Shown piece after piece: positions 1 through 18,186 of a DNA stretch of 64,000 bases (position 1 is the stretch's first letter; each line of letters starts with the position of its first letter). The position numbers were made by a program, and so were the translations under genes. A model generated the notes under the pieces. The model was given only the letters and a program-made list of their open reading frames with translations, searched no databases and was not told where the DNA came from. The DNA is from Lepidurus packardi. Lineage: Eukaryota > Arthropoda > Branchiopoda > Notostraca > Triopsidae. The DNA is taken from assembly GCA_023053545.1 (NCBI GenBank), contig JAKZAN010000005.1:3968001-4032000 (forward strand). Direction: 5' to 3'.

Positions 1-226
1 ACATCTGATGAACTTGCTGACTTTTACTAGCTTTTGAATCCTTTGTAGGATTTGCCTACTTTGGGCTGCCATGTGTGCCACGTGTTTTGTCCACTGCAAT
101 TTCGAGTCGTAGATCACGCCAAGGTACCTTACATCGTTCCTTGGTCGGATCGCTGTCGTTCCACAGGATAAAGTGGCTTCTTCTGGGGTTTGTTTTTTTG
201 AGAAGTGGATAAGCTCCGTTTTATCC
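1..226 (-). mobile_element. Non-LTR retrotransposon reverse transcriptase fragment
   Basis: Read on the minus strand from about 226 down to the window edge, one uninterrupted frame gives a typical reverse transcriptase C-terminal segment of the Jockey/I type. It opens with DKTELIHFSKK and continues with RYLGVIYDSKLQWTKHV. The DKTE and YLGV..D..L.W..H motifs are the thumb-proximal part of such enzymes. The frame runs off the left edge, so the rest of the element lies outside. Just beyond its truncated 5' side (higher coordinates) is a degenerate repeat with no coding sense. Probably a dead 5'-truncated or internal fragment, but the surviving frame is open. Confidence 0.85.
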
Positions 227-229
227 CTG

Positions 230-430
230 GAAAAAATCCAGATGGAGTCTCTTCCCGAAATGCCGATCCGAAACCCCAAAAATGCCGATTTGGGGGGTTT
301 CGGATAATTCCGATTTTGGCCAATTCCGATGGCTATGGTTGGCTATCGGATAGTTCCAATAGCCAACCATATATTCCGATAATTCCGATAATACAATGCT
401 CATACACACAGTAGACAGTTCATTAAATTC
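230..430. repeat. Short CCGAT-rich repeats with a 12-bp inverted repeat
   Basis: The motif ttccgat/atcgga recurs about eight times. A perfect inverted repeat ATGGTTGGCTAT (335-346) / ATAGCCAACCAT (359-370) sits inside with a 12-nt loop. Related phrases (aataccgattt) recur near 824-860. No coding signal. Probably part of a degraded mobile element. Confidence 0.5.
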
Positions 431-3400
431 TTAAAGTACATAATGTTGTCACAAATTTTCTTCTTCACAATCCGCCTAGCGCAACAACATTTCTGTGCTT
501 CCTATTTGCCTGTAATGGCAAATTACGATAACGAAACAAAAAGCCAGGTGAAAAAACGAATCCACAGAAAATGAATCACTGGGGCGCTTAATCAAGACTA
601 TATTTTGTTTTGGAATTTTACTGCAACGAAATTTTGCGAGCTTAACCAACCGACTAGCGGTTAGCGAGGATGGGAAACGAACAAAAACTATGCCTGCTTG
701 TCTGCAGGCTAGCTTAGCAGACGGGAACATTCATTATTGGGCAACAATGGAATTTTCCTATTGCGGGTTAGGTGGACCATTCTTAGGTCATTCTTGTCAA
801 CAACAATTTTTTGGGTTTCAGATAATACCGATTTGGGAGTTTATGAAAATACCGATTTAGGGAAACAGGCTACTCATTTTGGAAAAGGTTACCCTTATTC
901 GGTATGCGTTACTCATAATAGGGGGTGCCCACTCACTTTGGGCTACAGCTCCTGTTTTGAGTGCTGGTTCCCCGTAGTTGTGAAGGAGAATCTCATCTTT
1001 GGGGAGAGGTACCCATCTTGAGTAGTAACTAGTAATTTTAGCATGTCGTTATATAGCTGTTTTAGGTACCCTTTTTAAAAGTGCAGTGTCTAATAGTCAA
1101 CACTTCTAGAAATCACCGTTCACAGCTGTCTGCCAGGATTGGTATTCGATGAGTCGTACCAAATGTGTAAATTGCCAGGTTAGACTTGATCTCAATTCTC
1201 TTTTCAATGCCTATTTTCTATCTTATAATGTTTTTTTTTATAGTGGAAGCACAACCTTGCAATAGAGCAGACGAAGACGGGAAAATTAGCTTTCGGCAAA
1301 ATTTCGGTCTTTTAGGAGGCTGAAAACAAAGTAGCACAAAGTAAGCAAATAGGAAAGCAAACCAGTAGTGCAGATTGTTTGCTTCTGGGATGAATTGTTT
1401 CGGGTTCTGGATCCATGTACACAGCATGGTTCCCACACTCAAGCTACTTATAACACAACAGTTCAAAACGTAAACGTTCAGATTATACCGACTAATACTT
1501 ATTCCAAAGTATTTTATAATTAAATGAGATTTTAACTTGGAATCCGGAAGCCATAGCACCTAATATAATTACTAACACAAAAATATCCTCTCGGAAATTT
1601 ATATAATCCTACTAAAGTTTAGCTTTATGAAACTATACTATCCAGGAGTCGGTACCTTCCATCAGCGTTGTCCGTCAAAGAATTCCCTATTTTTTAGTGC
1701 TTCAGACGTATTACTTATTAACACACGACGTTTTATCTCGACCAAGTTATTTTGAGTTTGTTTCTTACAAGAAGGTTTTTAGGACGAATACGTATTTAAA
1801 CAATGGTGAACTTTTCTGCTAAGATTAGTTTGAACTTCCGTTTCCATATTCATATTTGGCTGGCCAGATAGGTCACAATGATTTCATATTCGTATTTCAG
1901 TTCCTGGAACTTAAATAATAAAGGATGTGTAACTTCTTAGGAAGATCAACTTTTTCACTTCGTTGCAATTCTTGGAAGTGTAGGTTTATGTTTTTGTGCT
2001 TTTTTAATACGCTAAACGTTTTTTAAGTGCAGTATTCACAGAGGTTCCTGATAAGTTCTTTTACCCTACGCCAGAGTGCGCAACGTTCTGTTATTTTTTT
2101 TTCATTACAAACCCTGTCAATACGGGGTAGTCATCTTACTATTATTTTCTTCATCTTTAATTCTATTCCACATTTGATATAGATATCATCTAAACACGCA
2201 ACCAAATTCTAGAATGACATGCCTATTTTGCACCCTGCCGTTTGGCTTGGCAGATACGTCCACCATTTCATGAACAGATATACAGAAATATTTTCTTATA
2301 GACTGAGCTTCTTTTCTATTCGTATAAGGAGAGGACTGGGCAAAAAGTCTTGTATCACCTCCCATATCACTAGTTAAAACAGAAAAGGGAGTGTCGTATT
2401 CTCAATGATGGATGCTAACGGTCCTTTTCGCACACCTAGTAGAAGACAATACACCACCACCTGAATTTATGTTTCTGATTTACGTGAAAGATTATGGGAC
2501 ATTCACCTTGAAAGGCAAATCGGGTGCATAGAAGTTGCATTTGATGTCACTTTTGGCCTCTTCTTGGGCAAAGGACCTTAAGAGTGCAATACTCAGCAGT
2601 TTGATATACAGATTTAACTAATAAAATTCCTTTTAACCTTTTACTATTTGAAGATGAACTTGTAAAATGAAAAAAAAAACTTTGGCTATTCTGAGAAAGT
2701 TACGTTTTGCATAAAACTAACGTGCTGTGGCCATAAAAATTGGTTTCTGTCAGGACACTGAGCTTAATTTATTTCACGGAGTTATTGTCTTCGGTAACAA
2801 CCTTCGCTGGTCAAGAACGACCGAACGTAATTGATTATATACGCATACCAACAGATAAGCGCAAAGTGATGGGGCATTCTCCTTCGAGATGCAAGTCCAC
2901 AGTCAGCCTTGGTATGGCTCACTATTCCAAAAGAAGCAAACAAAGTAAAATAAAGCGCTTAATTTGGTGTCCGTTTTCCCCTCTTGCTTTTGCGGTATAA
3001 ATGCTCGAAACCCGCATACCCTTTCTACCTTTTAATCGTCCGTTTATTCTCCGTACGTTCTGAAGGAGGATTATGTGTATTCTCGAGCCACCATTGTGTT
3101 GCAACACTGCAGAACTTTCTTTGTGAGCCCCACGTAAACTTGCACGGAGCAATCACGCGCTCGGTCGTGCGTTTGACCCTTAAAGATATTACAATGCATT
3201 TACATATACCGCGCTGAGGTAACACTGTAGGACGTGAGTCTTCAAGCTATATGGCTGGTCACTTGCGATTGCTAATGCACGGGCATTTTAGTAGGCGACG
3301 TAAAACCGATTACTAAGGAACAGAATATAATAGCAAAGCGAGATTTATTACGAACTTCCAAGGTTAGGGTCGTGCAACTTTAGGAATTGGCTTCTTTAAG

Positions 3401-3759
3401 ATTAACTTTAGTCTGTGAGCTCCGATAGCTACGTAAGGCATGCTTTGACTTATCAGCGAAAGTCACAGGGGGTTCTCCATGCGTTAAGGAAAAGCTGTTG
3501 CCCAGCTAGGGATCGTTTCATTTTCACAAAAGTTGATGCTCATCGCTTATGATTATGTCATTCGAAGAATCTTGGAAGATCTTTTGCTTGAGTTGGTTTT
3601 CTGTTTCAACAATTTATCCTAGCTTTCCAGGCCTATGTCGATACTATGAAGTAACTTCTTATCAAACGTACAATACTACTTTCAAACTACACTTTCCAGC
3701 AAAATGCAATCAATAGTTTATTAGCTTTGGTTTTTTTTCGTTCCTTTGGGTTTTTTCGT

Positions 3760-3792
<33 letters not shown>

Positions 3793-3940
3793 GTGTGTTT
3801 CGAATGCGTCCCTGAGCCATTGACGCGCTCAGGAGTGGTATAGGATTCAGTATGGTAATTTTTTAGGCGACTACATGTTTTAGTGGGGGATCTTAATCAC
3901 GTACCTTAAGACGTGGCAATGCGGGAAGGTAGATTTTGGC
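431..3940. other. Intergenic, no supported gene
   Basis: About 3.5 kb of AT-rich sequence. The open frames here are short, lack family motifs and have no matching splice structure. The only distinct features are related CCGATTT phrases near 824-860 and a 30-nt T run at 3761-3790. Confidence 0.6.
3761..3790. repeat. Poly-T tract (30 nt)
   Basis: Uninterrupted run of T, about 200 bp upstream of the TATA box of the chitin-binding gene. Could be the poly(A) end of a minus-strand retroposed copy or simple slippage. Confidence 0.9.
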
Positions 3941-3985
3941 CAGGGGGCGAAGACTCTCCTTTTCAACTCACCGTTTTGGCCAGGT

Positions 3986-3994
3986 TATAAAAGG
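3986..3994 (+). promoter_or_regulatory. TATA box of the chitin-binding glycoprotein gene
   Basis: TATAAAAGG lies about 180 bp before the start codon at 4166, implying transcription from about 4016. A GC-rich block GGGGCGAAGACT near 3944 resembles the GGGCGAGGCT motif upstream of the cuticle genes in this window. Confidence 0.7.
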
Positions 3995-4165
3995 ACCGGA
4001 ATCTTAAGCGTTCCTCTGCATCTTGGTTGAGGTGATCGATCCGCTGTGATCCTGCGCTCATCTCGAAACTTCGTTTAAGTTTACCTTTCGTGCAGAAAGT
4101 TCATATTAGTGATACGGTTATTCTGTTCGCCGTCAAATATCTGAGCGATTTGCGAAAAGCCCGCA

Positions 4166-12592
<8,427 letters not shown>

Positions 12593-12818
12593 GTTGATTA
12601 GTTTTGAGCTTCCCTCAATCAACATTTAGTTTACAAAAAGGGGGTTTGGTAAGGGTCTTTCTTGCTTTCTTTGATTTACTATACCGGTGGCATTGCTTAT
12701 AAACATGGAAGTTGCAAAAATTCACTGTTCGATAAAAAAAGTACAGAACACAAATTTTAAAGAGACACGGTTTATTTATGTTCACGAAAATACACGTCAT
12801 TGACATTTCCAAGGGATA

Positions 12819-13643
12819 CTAGCTATTCCACCAAGACAATAAACCCAAACCAGGTTCGTTTATACTCGCCTAACCAAATTTTTTTTACAGTTTTACCAAA
12901 AATCTACATCAGCTTTACCTACTGTAAGCAGGTAGGGTATCTTCTTATTCTCTCCTGGTTCAACCAAAGTGTCGACGGTTTCTGAACCACTTGGATTGGT
13001 ATCCACAAAAGTTTCCGCAGTAACACGAAATCGAACCTCTTCTCCTAGTTTTGGATAGTTTAGGCACTTCAAATTTGCAGTTAAAAATTACCTTCGTCCA
13101 TAAAGAGATCATGTTTGCCATCTTCAGTCTCATATTCCCATACCCAAACTTGTTCCGTTTCATCAAACCTTGCTGGCTGCTGCAGGTATTCAGGTGGAAT
13201 GATAATCTCGTCAAAAAAGCCCAAAGTGACTACAAGATAAAAGAATTGCGCTTAGCAATTTTGTTTACAGATTCTCGTAGTAATACCATAAACTGCCTCA
13301 CGGCTGCAACTTCTTATCTTCCCAACTAATATTGAATCCATGAAAGGTCTGAAGACGACAAAACGAAATTTGACGTTTGTGTGGGATGCTCCATCGCCAG
13401 GCAGAATAAATGACTTGCTTTGCTCACTTATATCCCATAAAGCTATGCATAATCCAACATTCAACACGACCTATACCAGAAGAATTATAAGATGAGCTTC
13501 TATTTTTAGAGGTTACCGTTGAAATTATGTACTTTATTAGCCAATTTGCGATTGAGTTCCTCCTTAATGGCTTGTTCTAGTGGACAGTTGAAACTAGACG
13601 GTAGGATACGGACGGTTTGCTTCATAGATGCAAGAACAAACAT
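12819..13643 (-). CDS. POLR3H: RNA polymerase III subunit RPC8 (POLR3H)
   Basis: Five minus-strand exons (13533-13643, 13287-13470, 13092-13229, 12923-13044, 12819-12869) close in phase to 201 aa; human POLR3H is 204. This is the RPB7-like stalk subunit of RNA polymerase III, which works with RPC9 in initiation of tRNA and 5S transcription. The N-terminus [13 protein letters not shown], the S1-domain signature FPGDGASHT (here LPGDGASHT), [20 protein letters not shown] and the C-terminal GLGLLSWW are family hallmarks. The start is the first ATG. A minus-strand AATAAA lies near 12774. It is head to head with RPP21, with 485 bp between the start codons. The junction of exons 4 and 5 (acceptor at 12870) is the least certain. 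Confidence 0.95.
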
Positions 13644-14128
13644 TTTCTGGTGCTATGACAACTGTGTGTTCGTAAGCTTGCCTTTTTATCTAAATTATAT
13701 TAAACTTCATCCCGCCGTGTTTACGTTTACAAATCGTGCTGTTCCCGGTTTCATGTTTTAGAGCGTCGATTTGGATTCGCTATTTACTTTTATGGTCTCC
13801 AGTTTAATTACATCAATGTTTCTCAAAATTAGTCGAAGAAAAATTATTATTATTTTCTTTATTAACAGAGAAAAACTTTCAATGCAAATTCTATTCAATG
13901 TCACTGAACGTTTTGGATAATTTCTAGGGTTTGCTGTTTGTAAAGAATTTTTCACTCACACATTATACAAGTCTCACTCTCAACGTTAGGTGGCATCGGA
14001 GAACATATACAAATTCTGCAATTGCATCAATTCAAGTGGCCATTCTTTGTAACTATTCTCTGCTGTAAACAGTTCATAAACCACGTTTCAATATACATCT
14101 CTGTGACTACGATAGTTCGTGGTTTGTA
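13644..14128. promoter_or_regulatory. Shared promoter region between POLR3H and RPP21
   Basis: A 485-bp interval separates two divergent start codons. No TATA box is obvious on either side, as is usual for housekeeping bidirectional promoters. Inferred from gene arrangement only. Confidence 0.5.
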
Positions 14129-14795
14129 ATGAGTAAAACTAAAAAGAAGCCCATTCCTGGAAAAGATGGTCTTCATAGGATGAATTTCCTCCATCAAGTA
14201 ATTCGTATTTCCCTTTCTTTTTCAAGTTTTACGCTTTCTATAATGGTAAAATACCGGTCATTAAAACACAACACCAGCCGATACCATTATAACGACCCCC
14301 TCCCCACACACACGATAGAATAGATCGCATAACGGCTAATCAAACTTGTTCATAACCCTAGTATTCGTCAAAATTATTAGTATCATCAATTTTTATAGGC
14401 TAGTCATACGATAGCACAAAAGAAACCCATGGATTTGGCATTTACTTCTTTATACGGTTCCCACTTGGTCAGTGTCGGAAAGAAACTACAACAAAAAATG
14501 TAAGGAACACACTAAGAAAAGATATTAACCCTAATCTTTTACGTTTGAAAGAGACCCTTCCATGAAGCGCATGATTTGCAAAGGTTGCAATGGAATATTA
14601 ATTCCTGGAATATCTGCCACTGTCCGCGTAAAAGGGAGCAGTCAGAGCAAATGCAAGAAATACAACCCCCAACGGAAATTCTCGGTATGGACATGTTTAC
14701 AGTGCAGGTTCTCCCGTCGGTATCCACTCGACCCTAATTACGAACTATGGTCTGAACGATCGGAATTTCAAAATAAAATGGAAGTATTTCATTGA
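14129..14795 (+). CDS. RPP21: Ribonuclease P protein subunit p21 (Rpp21)
   Basis: Exons 14129-14197, 14399-14499 and 14552-14795 join to 137 aa. Rpp21 is a zinc-binding subunit of nuclear RNase P, which removes 5' leaders from pre-tRNA. The N-terminus has the HRMNFLHQA motif matching the family's QRLNFLYQA helix. The C-terminal zinc ribbon shows CKGC...IPG and WTCLQC, spaced like the vertebrate CRGC/CLTC pair. Length is slightly below human (154 aa), mainly from a shorter tail. The start is the only ATG giving the basic N-terminus in frame. Its stop lies 102 bp from the stop of RPL3, tail to tail. The exon 2/3 acceptor (14551) is inferred from phase. Confidence 0.9.
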
Positions 14796-14897
14796 AACAT
14801 TTATGTACATATATACAAAAGGTCCAATACAAAAGAACAATTTTCCAACTCAGCAGTGTATTAACCCGGTAGTAATGGGAACACGGATGCAAACAAT

Positions 14898-17800
14898 TTA
14901 GGCCTTGGTGGCGTTCGCAGCAGCAGCTTCTGCCTTAACACGATCTTTCTTGGTGGGGCCCATGAATGCAGCCTTATCAGCCGCCGTCTGGAAGCGACCA
15001 TGACCGAACTTCGAGGAAGTATCGATGAACTTCAGTTCAATCTTCTCAGTGGCCACACGTTTGGTGTTTGTAACCAAGCTCTGAAAGCATAAAACATTTC
15101 CATCATTTCTTCATTCTAAACTTTTCCTTCTAGAAATTTATCAAAAATATATTCAGCCCTATCATCTAATATCACCGAATCTCATAAAAATATAGGCTCT
15201 ATGATAATTTCATCATGTAAATATTAAACAAGAATTAGTGAACGAAAACAACGTACCTTTCTCAAGGTAATCACGCGTTTCTTGGGGCCCATGCAGCATC
15301 CCTTGATCATGATAAAGTCGTTGTTGACTTCACCGTAGTGAGGGAACCCGCCCATGGGGGTAATGGACTTTTCGGTCAAATCGTAATCGGTGGAAGCGTT
15401 GTTCTTGATGACCTATCAATTAAAAACTAGATAATACACTTACGAAATTTCAACTATTCTTTTTAAAAGCTAATTTTGAAAGACAATATTGCTTATCGAG
15501 GTATCCAACTGGTCACAAGATTTAAGACCACGCCGGAGCATAAGGATAAGCCTTTTACTTTGCGAGATTATCCCCTAGCACATCCACGTTAGAATCGACA
15601 ATACAAGTGACTCTGGGGCTCGCCTTTATATTCAAAAAGAAGAAAAATTAAACAATTTACCTTGCCATCCTTGGTATGGATACCAGCTCCCATGCGGTAG
15701 ATCTTCTTGTTCATCTCAGTACGATGATGGTAACCCTTTTGACCAGCGCGAGCTACGGTGAATTGCACACGACTAGGATGCCACGCTCCGATACACGCGA
15801 CCTTGCGAAGACCTTTGTGAGTCTTACGGGGCAACTTGCGTGTGTGCCAACGGGAAGTCACACCTTTGAACGAGCGAAAACTTCGTTAGTAACGGCCAAT
15901 CTCAATTAATTAATTCTAAATTGGCACTGTGTAACTTCAGAAGGAAGGCAACAGAGAACTACTATCAACAGGAGTATTCTGAAACATTAAGCTCCGTATC
16001 ATCACGTACAAGCTTAAAAAATCTTAAGAGTACTGTCAACCGTTTTCTTACCTTTGAACCCTTTTCCCTTGGTTACACCAATGCAATCAATCATCTCATC
16101 TTGAGTGAAAACGGATTTCACTTCAACGGGCTTCTCCAGGTGTTCGCGGGCCCACTTGATCTTGTCGGCGATGGTACCACCGTTCAATTGGATTTCCATA
16201 ATGTGAGCTTTCTTTTGACGTTGACGGAGAAGTTTCATCTACAGAGATATAAGTATCGTTAGTTACAATTTCGGTTACAAAATATTCAATAGCTTTACCT
16301 GAGTGTGGGCAATGACGCGGATAGTCTTGCAGTAACGAGCCATCAGCTTCAGATCCTTTTCGATCATCTTCTTGCCCAAGTCGTCTTGCCATTTCTTGGA
16401 AGCCTTGGTGAAAGCCTTCTTTTTGGAGCGATACCTGAACGAGAGCAAGAAAGGTTGCAAGATATGGCTACCTCAGGTGAATCTCATAGGCCGAAGACCC
16501 AGCGGAGACATGACAACATCTGAGGTTTTAACGCTCGTAGCTCATTGACAAACGCATCAAGCATACGCCAAGCGGAGCTAAGGCAATACAAATTCAACAC
16601 TCATCACACGCGTATGCGCGGAGCGGAGGGTAGAACTGTTACCAAGAGGAATCACATGAGAACGGTTTTTCCAAATAAAGCAGAAACTCAAGTATTTAAG
16701 AAGAAGAAATGAACTATTTAGTCGCTGTGATCAGTTCGCCCTAGTTAACAGGCTTCATAGCAACGCTCCTTAAAAGTAGATACCTTATAGGGGTTCATCA
16801 TTTGCACAGCGACTTGTGAGAAGAATCTTTACTTTAAAGACAACTGAATTCGACATACCAGTTCTTATAGAAACGACGACGGCAATCTTCGGACAAGTGC
16901 TCCGCCCAGACGGTACGAAGACCACGGAGGCCTTTAGGAGTAGCCACGTATCCAACGATACCGACAATAACCATGGGTGGTGTTTCCAAGATGGTGACTC
17001 CCTCCACGACTTCCTTCTTGTTCACCTCTGCAGACAAGAAACTTCCGTTAACAACGCGATATTTTTTAAGGTTATTCTTAAAATGCTGTTAAATAAATGT
17101 CCAACCCATGGTTTCTCCCAAGCTTCCTCACCTCGTAGAGGTTCAAGCAGAGATTAGGAATATGGGCGGGCATTCACTCGTTTCCGAGTGTAAGTTTGCT
17201 CTACTACAGCGTGACTCAGAATAGGCTACATTGAAAGTAACTCCAGCGTCACCACCCAGTCAACGAGGCGTCGACTGGGCAGCTGTAGATGTTTGCGCGA
17301 ACAAGGTTGGAAAGAAACTCACTTGAGCCAGGCTTGTCTACTTCACGAACGATGTGAGTCATGCCGGCTTTGTAGCCAACGAAGCAAGTTAAATGAACAG
17401 GCTTGCTTGGGTCATCTTTAGGGAAAGACTTGACGCGGCCACGATGTTGGCGAGAACGCTTCTTGGGGTAAAACCCCATGGAACCATGACGGGGTGCACT
17501 AAACTTCCTGTGCGACTAGAGGAAAAAAAGGAGATTAATACCTTTACTGACTATTTCACCGACACAGTTGTGATAAGACTGAACAATATTGTACGACCAT
17601 GCTTTCTATAGGTTTCACAAAATGGCTGCTTGACTTGAGAAAAGCATGGTCTGCAGAATGCAACACTTCTTTGCAACGAACGTGTCAACAAAATTGAGAA
17701 GAACATTAATCTTACTAGTAACTAAACGTTAGGTTAGACTGTGACATTTTTAAACCTTTAAGCAAAGGAAAGCTTACTGGAAGCTTAGTCTACATGTAGG

Positions 17801-17982
17801 GCACCACAAAAATATTGTGTCACGAATCTTCGAATTGACAAACTTTAAATTCACATTTTCATGCACATCTCACATTTCCCTACAGCCAACATGCAAATGA
17901 ATCAAATTAAGAAAGATCTAGCTTCGGATGACTAAAATAGAAAGCGATAACCCTGAGAAACTTAAACTTGGAAACTTACCAT
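14898..17982 (-). CDS. RPL3: 60S ribosomal protein L3 (uL3)
   Basis: Eight minus-strand exons (17980-17982, 17323-17515, 16859-17027, 16299-16434, 16052-16238, 15661-15863, 15257-15412, 14898-15080) join exactly to 409 aa; human is 403. The protein shapes the peptidyl transferase centre and is essential for 60S assembly. Signatures include [30 protein letters not shown]-type [10 protein letters not shown], the basic W-finger [19 protein letters not shown], and C-terminal KFGHGRFQT. The coding part of exon 1 is the ATG alone. Introns 1, 2, 3, 5, 6 and 7 hold box C/D or hairpin elements listed separately. It starts 204 bp from PHF5A, head to head. The C-terminal tail is Ala-rich and longer than usual. 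Confidence 0.98.
15147..15224 (-). ncRNA. Box C/D snoRNA candidate in RPL3 intron 7
   Basis: Box C ATGATGA (complement of 15210-15216) and box D CTGA (complement of 15153-15156) lie 64 nt apart end to end, flanked by weak AU-rich pairing. The guide region reads ATTAGATGATAGGG before box D. TGATAGGG plus the following C complements the 18S segment GCCCTATCA. Slightly upstream ATTAGATGA complements a conserved 28S TCATCTAAT. Less certain than the other two because the stem is weak. Confidence 0.5.
15929..16013 (-). ncRNA. Box C/D snoRNA candidate in RPL3 intron 5 (U83-like)
   Basis: On the minus strand, box C GTGATGA (15999-16005) and box D CTGA (15937-15940) bracket about 69 nt, with a short bulged terminal stem (UGUAC/GU-U-ACA). 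The 14 nt just upstream of box D, CTGTTGCCTTCCTT, are complementary to the conserved 18S rRNA stretch AAGGAAGGCAGCAG with one G-U wobble. By the box D plus five rule this would guide 2'-O-methylation of the A in AAGGA. Human RPL3 is known to host C/D snoRNAs including U83, U86 and U43. The rRNA comparison is from memory. Confidence 0.75.
16721..16813 (-). ncRNA. Box C/D snoRNA candidate in RPL3 intron 3
   Basis: A 9-bp perfect terminal stem, GTCGCTGTG/CACAGCGAC, encloses box C ATGATGA (16795-16801 complement) and box D CTGA (16731-16734 complement). The total is 93 nt, on the same strand as its host. A CTATGAA sequence could be box C'. The guide segment next to box D is CCTGTTAACTAGGGCGAA. 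I could not place its rRNA target from memory, so the target is unknown. Confidence 0.75.
17175..17288 (-). ncRNA. Structured RNA candidate in RPL3 intron 2 (possible H/ACA snoRNA)
   Basis: Nested perfect inverted repeats: CTACAGC (17204-17210)/GCTGTAG (17282-17288), GTGAC (17211-17215)/GTCAC (17248-17252), CCCAGTC (17255-17261)/GACTGGG (17273-17279), and CACTCG/CGAGTG (17175-17190) with a GAAA tetraloop on the minus strand. An AGAGCA sequence matching the H-box pattern ANANNA follows the large hairpin. No clear terminal ACA was found, so the class is tentative. Confidence 0.4.
17595..17651 (-). ncRNA. Stable hairpin followed by ACA in RPL3 intron 1
   Basis: A perfect 11-bp stem (GACCATGCTTT/AAAGCATGGTC) with a 35-nt loop lies in intron 1. 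On the minus strand it is followed closely by GTACAATA, resembling the 3' hairpin and ACA box of an H/ACA snoRNA. A matching 5' hairpin is not clear. Confidence 0.4.
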
Positions 17983-18186
17983 GTCGACGCTAGCAGGAAC
18001 CAACAGAAACAGAAGACCGAGTTGGGCCCCACAGCCGTTTTCCTTTCTCCACCCCACTACCCCAAGCGGAGAAAAAGGAAAATCAAAAACCCGAAGCGGG
18101 TTAGACCCACTTTTTAGAGACAGCAAAGAACGCGGATTTCAGCCCAACCATGTTTTGACGCGCTACCGCAAAAGCTTGGATAAAGA
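17983..18186. promoter_or_regulatory. Shared promoter region between RPL3 and PHF5A
   Basis: Only 204 bp separate the two divergent start codons, so both genes must use overlapping promoter sequence and short 5' leaders. No TATA box is seen. The RPL3 leader side contains pyrimidine-rich CTTCTG/TTTCTG, which could be a TOP-type start, but the transcription start is not determined. Confidence 0.5.

Noticed and set aside
2740-3225. Cluster of 66-86 aa open frames on both strands
   Set aside because: Overlapping, motif-free, and without splice or promoter support.
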